Below, piece after piece: positions 61,222-64,000 of a DNA stretch of 64,000 nt. Position 1 is the first letter of the stretch, and each line of letters begins with the position of its first letter. Below the pieces are notes generated by a model. That model saw only the letters and a program-made list of their open reading frames with translations. It did no database searches and was not told the DNA's origin. A program made the position numbers and the translations under genes. Source of the stretch: CAZSBG01 sp964605145 (GTDB lineage Bacteria; Zhuqueibacterota; Zhuqueibacteria; Thermofontimicrobiales; Thermofontimicrobiaceae); assembly GCA_964605145.1 (NCBI GenBank), contig CAZSBG010000006.1:1-64000 (forward strand). Direction: 5' to 3'.

Positions 61222-62253
61222 TCATGAGAATAGATTCCCCAGAGTCTTTGTCAGATAATCGACAAGACTGGTTACCTTTTCGTACTTCATTCGTGTTGGG
61301 CCAATTATACCCAATGTGCCGGTGACATCGCCAATTTTATAGTCTGCAGTGATCAAACTACATTTATTGACAATTTTTTCTTTGTTCTCATTTCCTATCG
61401 TAATTGAAATATTTTCATCCTGAATTTTCGTATTGTTTATAATGTGAATTAAAACTTTTTGATTATCAATCAGTTCCAAAATTCTGCCGATTCTTTCCTG
61501 ATCTGAAAATTCAGGTTGAGATAAAATATTTTGCGTCCCTCTAAAGTGGACATGATCATTTTGTACTGAAAAAATTTTATCGGCTGACTCAGCAAGTTGA
61601 AAAATCAGTTCCTCGTCACCATACGTGACATCTTTCATTCTTTTCTTGATGGATTCTCGAATTTGCCGAAGGGACAATCCGGATAATCGTTCATTCAAAA
61701 CCAAAGCTGTCTGCTCGAGCTTGTTCCTGGGAATAGTTGAATTAATTTCCATCATTACTGTTTTCACCAGGCCTGAAGATATGGAAATTATCACAAGTAA
61801 TTTGGTTTCGCTCAAACTGATCAGTTCTAACTTTTTGAATTTTCCCTGGTAAAACCTTGGTGTGAGAATTATTCCAAACTGGTTTGAAATTTTTGACAAA
61901 ACTTCACAGGATTTTTCGAGTATTGCTTCGACATCTTCATTATTAACAGGATTTAGACCATAATCTATTTCTTTTCTTTCTTCCCGAGTTAGAGATTCTA
62001 TCATCATCAAATCATCGACATAATACCTGTAACCTAAATCCGTTGGTATTCTGCCTGCTGATGTATGCGGTTGAGAAACCAAACCTTTGTCTTCCAAATC
62101 TATCATAACATTGCGAATAGTGGCAGCGCTGATTTGATTATTGTGAATTTTGGACAGGTATCTCGATCCAACAGGAGCAGCACTATCCACAAAAGTCGTT
62201 ATTAACGACTTCAAAATCATGCTTTCACGAGTTGTCAGTACCGGTTCCTTCAT
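61222..62253 (-). CDS. hrcA: heat-inducible transcription repressor HrcA
   Basis: 343 residues with an N-terminal winged helix (SAATIRNVMIDLEDKGLVSQPHTSAGRIPT, the conserved HrcA recognition region, given here for residues about 41-70 in part), a GAF-like middle domain, and the GTLGIIGPTRMKY block near the C-terminus. It normally represses grpE/dnaK and groE genes through CIRCE. It is the first gene of the operon here. No CIRCE inverted repeat is visible between 62254 and 62476. Confidence 0.94.
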   Translation of the reverse strand: MKEPVLTTRESMILKSLITTFVDSAAPVGSRYLSKIHNNQISAATIRNVMIDLEDKGLVSQPHTSAGRIPTDLGYRYYVDDLMMIESLTREERKEIDYGLNPVNNEDVEAILEKSCEVLSKISNQFGIILTPRFYQGKFKKLELISLSETKLLVIISISSGLVKTVMMEINSTIPRNKLEQTALVLNERLSGLSLRQIRESIKKRMKDVTYGDEELIFQLAESADKIFSVQNDHVHFRGTQNILSQPEFSDQERIGRILELIDNQKVLIHIINNTKIQDENISITIGNENKEKIVNKCSLITADYKIGDVTGTLGIIGPTRMKYEKVTSLVDYLTKTLGNLFS

Positions 62254-62331
62254 TTCAATTCAACCTAACCAATAATTACCAGATTATTCGTTTTTTTTAT
62301 CTCTAACAAGATGTTATTTTGATGCAATTTG

Positions 62332-62360
62332 AAGATAATAATTTTTAACTCTTTTGTCAA
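62332..62360 (-). promoter_or_regulatory. hrcA-grpE-dnaJ promoter
   Basis: Minus-strand TTGACA (62360-62355), 17-base spacer, TATCTT (62337-62332), about 80 bases upstream of the hrcA ATG. A near-consensus vegetative promoter. Confidence 0.78.
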
Positions 62361-62476
62361 GTAAAATTTCCTGCCGAAAAAAATCAGACGACACCGAATC
62401 TTTACCTCAATACTTTGAAAGATTTCAGAATATTATAATGATTTTATAGATCAATTTTTTTTATTAGACGAAACAG

Positions 62477-63337
62477 TTAATATTTCATAAATTTTCTCAG
62501 AGCAAACTTACTGCCAATCAGACCCCACAACAAGCCAACAATTATCAAAATAGGATAGTTTTTTTGATCAATCAATATCAGGCCGGGTATTTCAAAATCA
62601 ATGAGACGGAAAATTAAATAGAAAAACAATGCAGCCAGGGCACCGCCGATAATTCCCTGGATTACTCCCTCAATAATAAAGGGGCGACGAATAAATCGTC
62701 CCGTTGCTCCCACCAGCTTCATAATTTCGATGATTGTTTTTCTCGAAAAAATAATTAATTTTATGGTATTTGAAACAAGAAAAATTGAACCAATTCCAAG
62801 TAAAACTCCCATAGCAAAAATGATTATAATGAACAAACGAATATATTTCTCCAAGAGTATAATCAAATCGCGCCGATACAAAGCTTCATCTACCCCTTCG
62901 AGCTCGGAAATTTTTTCAAATATGAATTGCGCTTTTTCCGCCGATCGAAATTGCGGTTTCAATTTTATTTGAAAAGACGCAGGCAAAGGATTTTCTTCCA
63001 GAATTTCAAACACATCCTGTCCAAATTGTTCTTCAAAAATCTTCGCTGCTTCCTGGTTGGAAATGTACAGTACGCTTTCCACGCCTTCAATCTGAAATAT
63101 TTCCTGCCTCAGTGCATCAATTTTTTCGAGTGTGTAGGAATTGTCGATAAACACTTCTAATTCTACTCTGGATTGAATTTGTTGAATCAGCCTCTGAATA
63201 TTAAAAATGAAAATGATAAAAATTCCGATAAGAACCAGAGACAGAAAGATGGTTGAAATTGAAACGAATGCAGAAAATTTGGCTCTCCGCAGTCCCCGAA
63301 ATCCCTCGGCTATTGAATATAGATATCCTCTGTACAC
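62477..63337 (-). CDS. ftsX: cell-division permease-like protein FtsX
   Basis: 286 residues with four TM helices (about 22-45, 160-185, 215-240, 258-278) and a periplasmic loop with the FtsX block DVFEILEENPLPASF. With FtsE it forms an ABC-type complex that activates cell-wall hydrolases at the septum. The start is GTG directly after the ftsE TAA stop. Confidence 0.94.
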   Translation of the reverse strand: MYRGYLYSIAEGFRGLRRAKFSAFVSISTIFLSLVLIGIFIIFIFNIQRLIQQIQSRVELEVFIDNSYTLEKIDALRQEIFQIEGVESVLYISNQEAAKIFEEQFGQDVFEILEENPLPASFQIKLKPQFRSAEKAQFIFEKISELEGVDEALYRRDLIILLEKYIRLFIIIIFAMGVLLGIGSIFLVSNTIKLIIFSRKTIIEIMKLVGATGRFIRRPFIIEGVIQGIIGGALAALFFYLIFRLIDFEIPGLILIDQKNYPILIIVGLLWGLIGSKFALRKFMKY

Positions 63338-63985
63338 TTATTTGGTTCTTCCCTTTTCAATTTTAATCACTTTTCTTCTTGAACTGGCAACCAGCCGATA
63401 ATCGTGAGTGGCCATTAACACTGCCGTTCCTTTAGAATTGATTTTTTCCAATAGTTCCATTATATCGTGAGAAGCCTCAGGATCCAGATTCCCGGTGGGT
63501 TCATCTGCCAATAAAACAATGGGTTCATTCACTAATGCTCTGGCAATTGCCACTCGTTGCTGTTCGCCGCCGGATAATTGCAGCGGTAATTTTTCGCGTT
63601 TATGACTCAGTCCAACCTCGGCCAGCACTCTCAACACCTTCTTTTTTATATCCCGTTTTCTCGTATTGGTCACATAAAGAGAAAAAGCAACATTGTCGAA
63701 AACAGTTCTATCGGTGAGTAATTTGAAGTCCTGAAAAATAATACCTATCTTTCTCCTTAAATATGGAATGTGCTTTTTCTTCATGTTCAGAGAATTATAG
63801 CTGTTTACCCGGACAAAACCGGATTCAGGAAAAATGTCCATGTAAATGACTTTTAAAACACTGCTTTTTCCAGCGCCGCTCGAACCAACCAAATAGACAA
63901 ATTCTCCAGGCTCGACTGAAAAATTCACCAATTCCAAACCATCTCCGCCCGGGTACATGGCGACAACATTGGATAACTGAATCAT
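63338..63985 (-). CDS. ftsE: cell-division ATP-binding protein FtsE
   Basis: 215-residue ABC ATPase: Walker A VGSSGAGKSS, Q-loop FQDFKLL, signature LSGGEQQRVAIARAL and Walker B VLLADEPTGNLDP with the H-loop ATHD. The DFKLL and TGNLDP stretches are typical of FtsE. It abuts ftsX with no gap. Confidence 0.95.
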   Translation of the reverse strand: MIQLSNVVAMYPGGDGLELVNFSVEPGEFVYLVGSSGAGKSSVLKVIYMDIFPESGFVRVNSYNSLNMKKKHIPYLRRKIGIIFQDFKLLTDRTVFDNVAFSLYVTNTRKRDIKKKVLRVLAEVGLSHKREKLPLQLSGGEQQRVAIARALVNEPIVLLADEPTGNLDPEASHDIMELLEKINSKGTAVLMATHDYRLVASSRRKVIKIEKGRTK

Positions 63986-64000
63986 AATTTATTCTTTTTT

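Overview
The window reads as a chromosomal segment of an anaerobic or facultative, AT-leaning bacterium of the FCB superphylum, most likely near Calditrichota/KSB1 rather than a classical Bacteroidetes. This is inference from gene content: a bacterial geranylgeranylglyceryl-phosphate synthase, pyruvate:ferredoxin oxidoreductase, rubredoxin, a PorV-like outer-membrane protein, a giant surface protein ending in a FlgD/T9SS-like module, and FG-GAP sensor proteins. Almost every gene is on the minus strand; only mntA-hepT (1134-2073) and an M28 peptidase (30808-32223) are on plus.

Layout. 1-2.1 kb: a short FlgT-like secreted protein, then an accessory MntA/HepT toxin-antitoxin pair preceded by palindromic operator-like DNA and a structured element. 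2.1-6.2 kb: an NtrC-type regulator and its kinase, whose sensor is an FG-GAP beta-propeller. 6.5-19 kb: a long housekeeping run read right to left: dnaX, ybaB, recR, pgsA, pgpA, cinA, thpR, recA, recX, alaS, GGGP synthase, PHP phosphatase. 19.1-22.3 kb: a compact translation block under one good promoter and one terminator: tRNA-Ser(UGA), tRNA-Ser(GCU), gltX, tRNA-Gln(CUG), tRNA-Arg(UCG), tRNA-Glu(CUC), tRNA-Arg(ACG), tadA, tRNA-Ser(CGA), tRNA-Ser(GGA), tRNA-Ala(CGC) and a full-length 270-nt SRP RNA. 22.3-29.3 kb: DUF362 ferredoxin protein, dprA, obgE, nifJ. 29.5-37.3 kb: an orphan membrane protein, an M28 peptidase, thiI, a 52-residue rubredoxin gene (33744-33902) and metH.

37.6-53.2 kb is the most unusual part. 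A small secreted protein, a 2.7-kilo-residue surface protein with tandem Ig-like repeats, a PorV-like barrel fused to TPRs, a 1297-residue membrane protein that fuses an RsbW-like kinase, a sensor, HAMP, a SpoIIE phosphatase, HTH modules, an acidic linker and TPRs, and a STAS antagonist that also carries a related HTH. Together they look like a partner-switching signalling unit linked to an envelope or surface structure. 53.5-64 kb: a TPR protein, coaD, rsmD, a partial type IV pilus/competence set (PilN/O-like, PilM, pseudopilin, ComEA), dnaJ-grpE-hrcA, and ftsX-ftsE.

Three copies of an exactly 168-bp element with terminal inverted repeats (16987, 30283, 52493) behave like a MITE family. A different 121-bp nested inverted repeat lies at 33560-33680. 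No CRISPR array, prophage, transposase or rRNA was seen.
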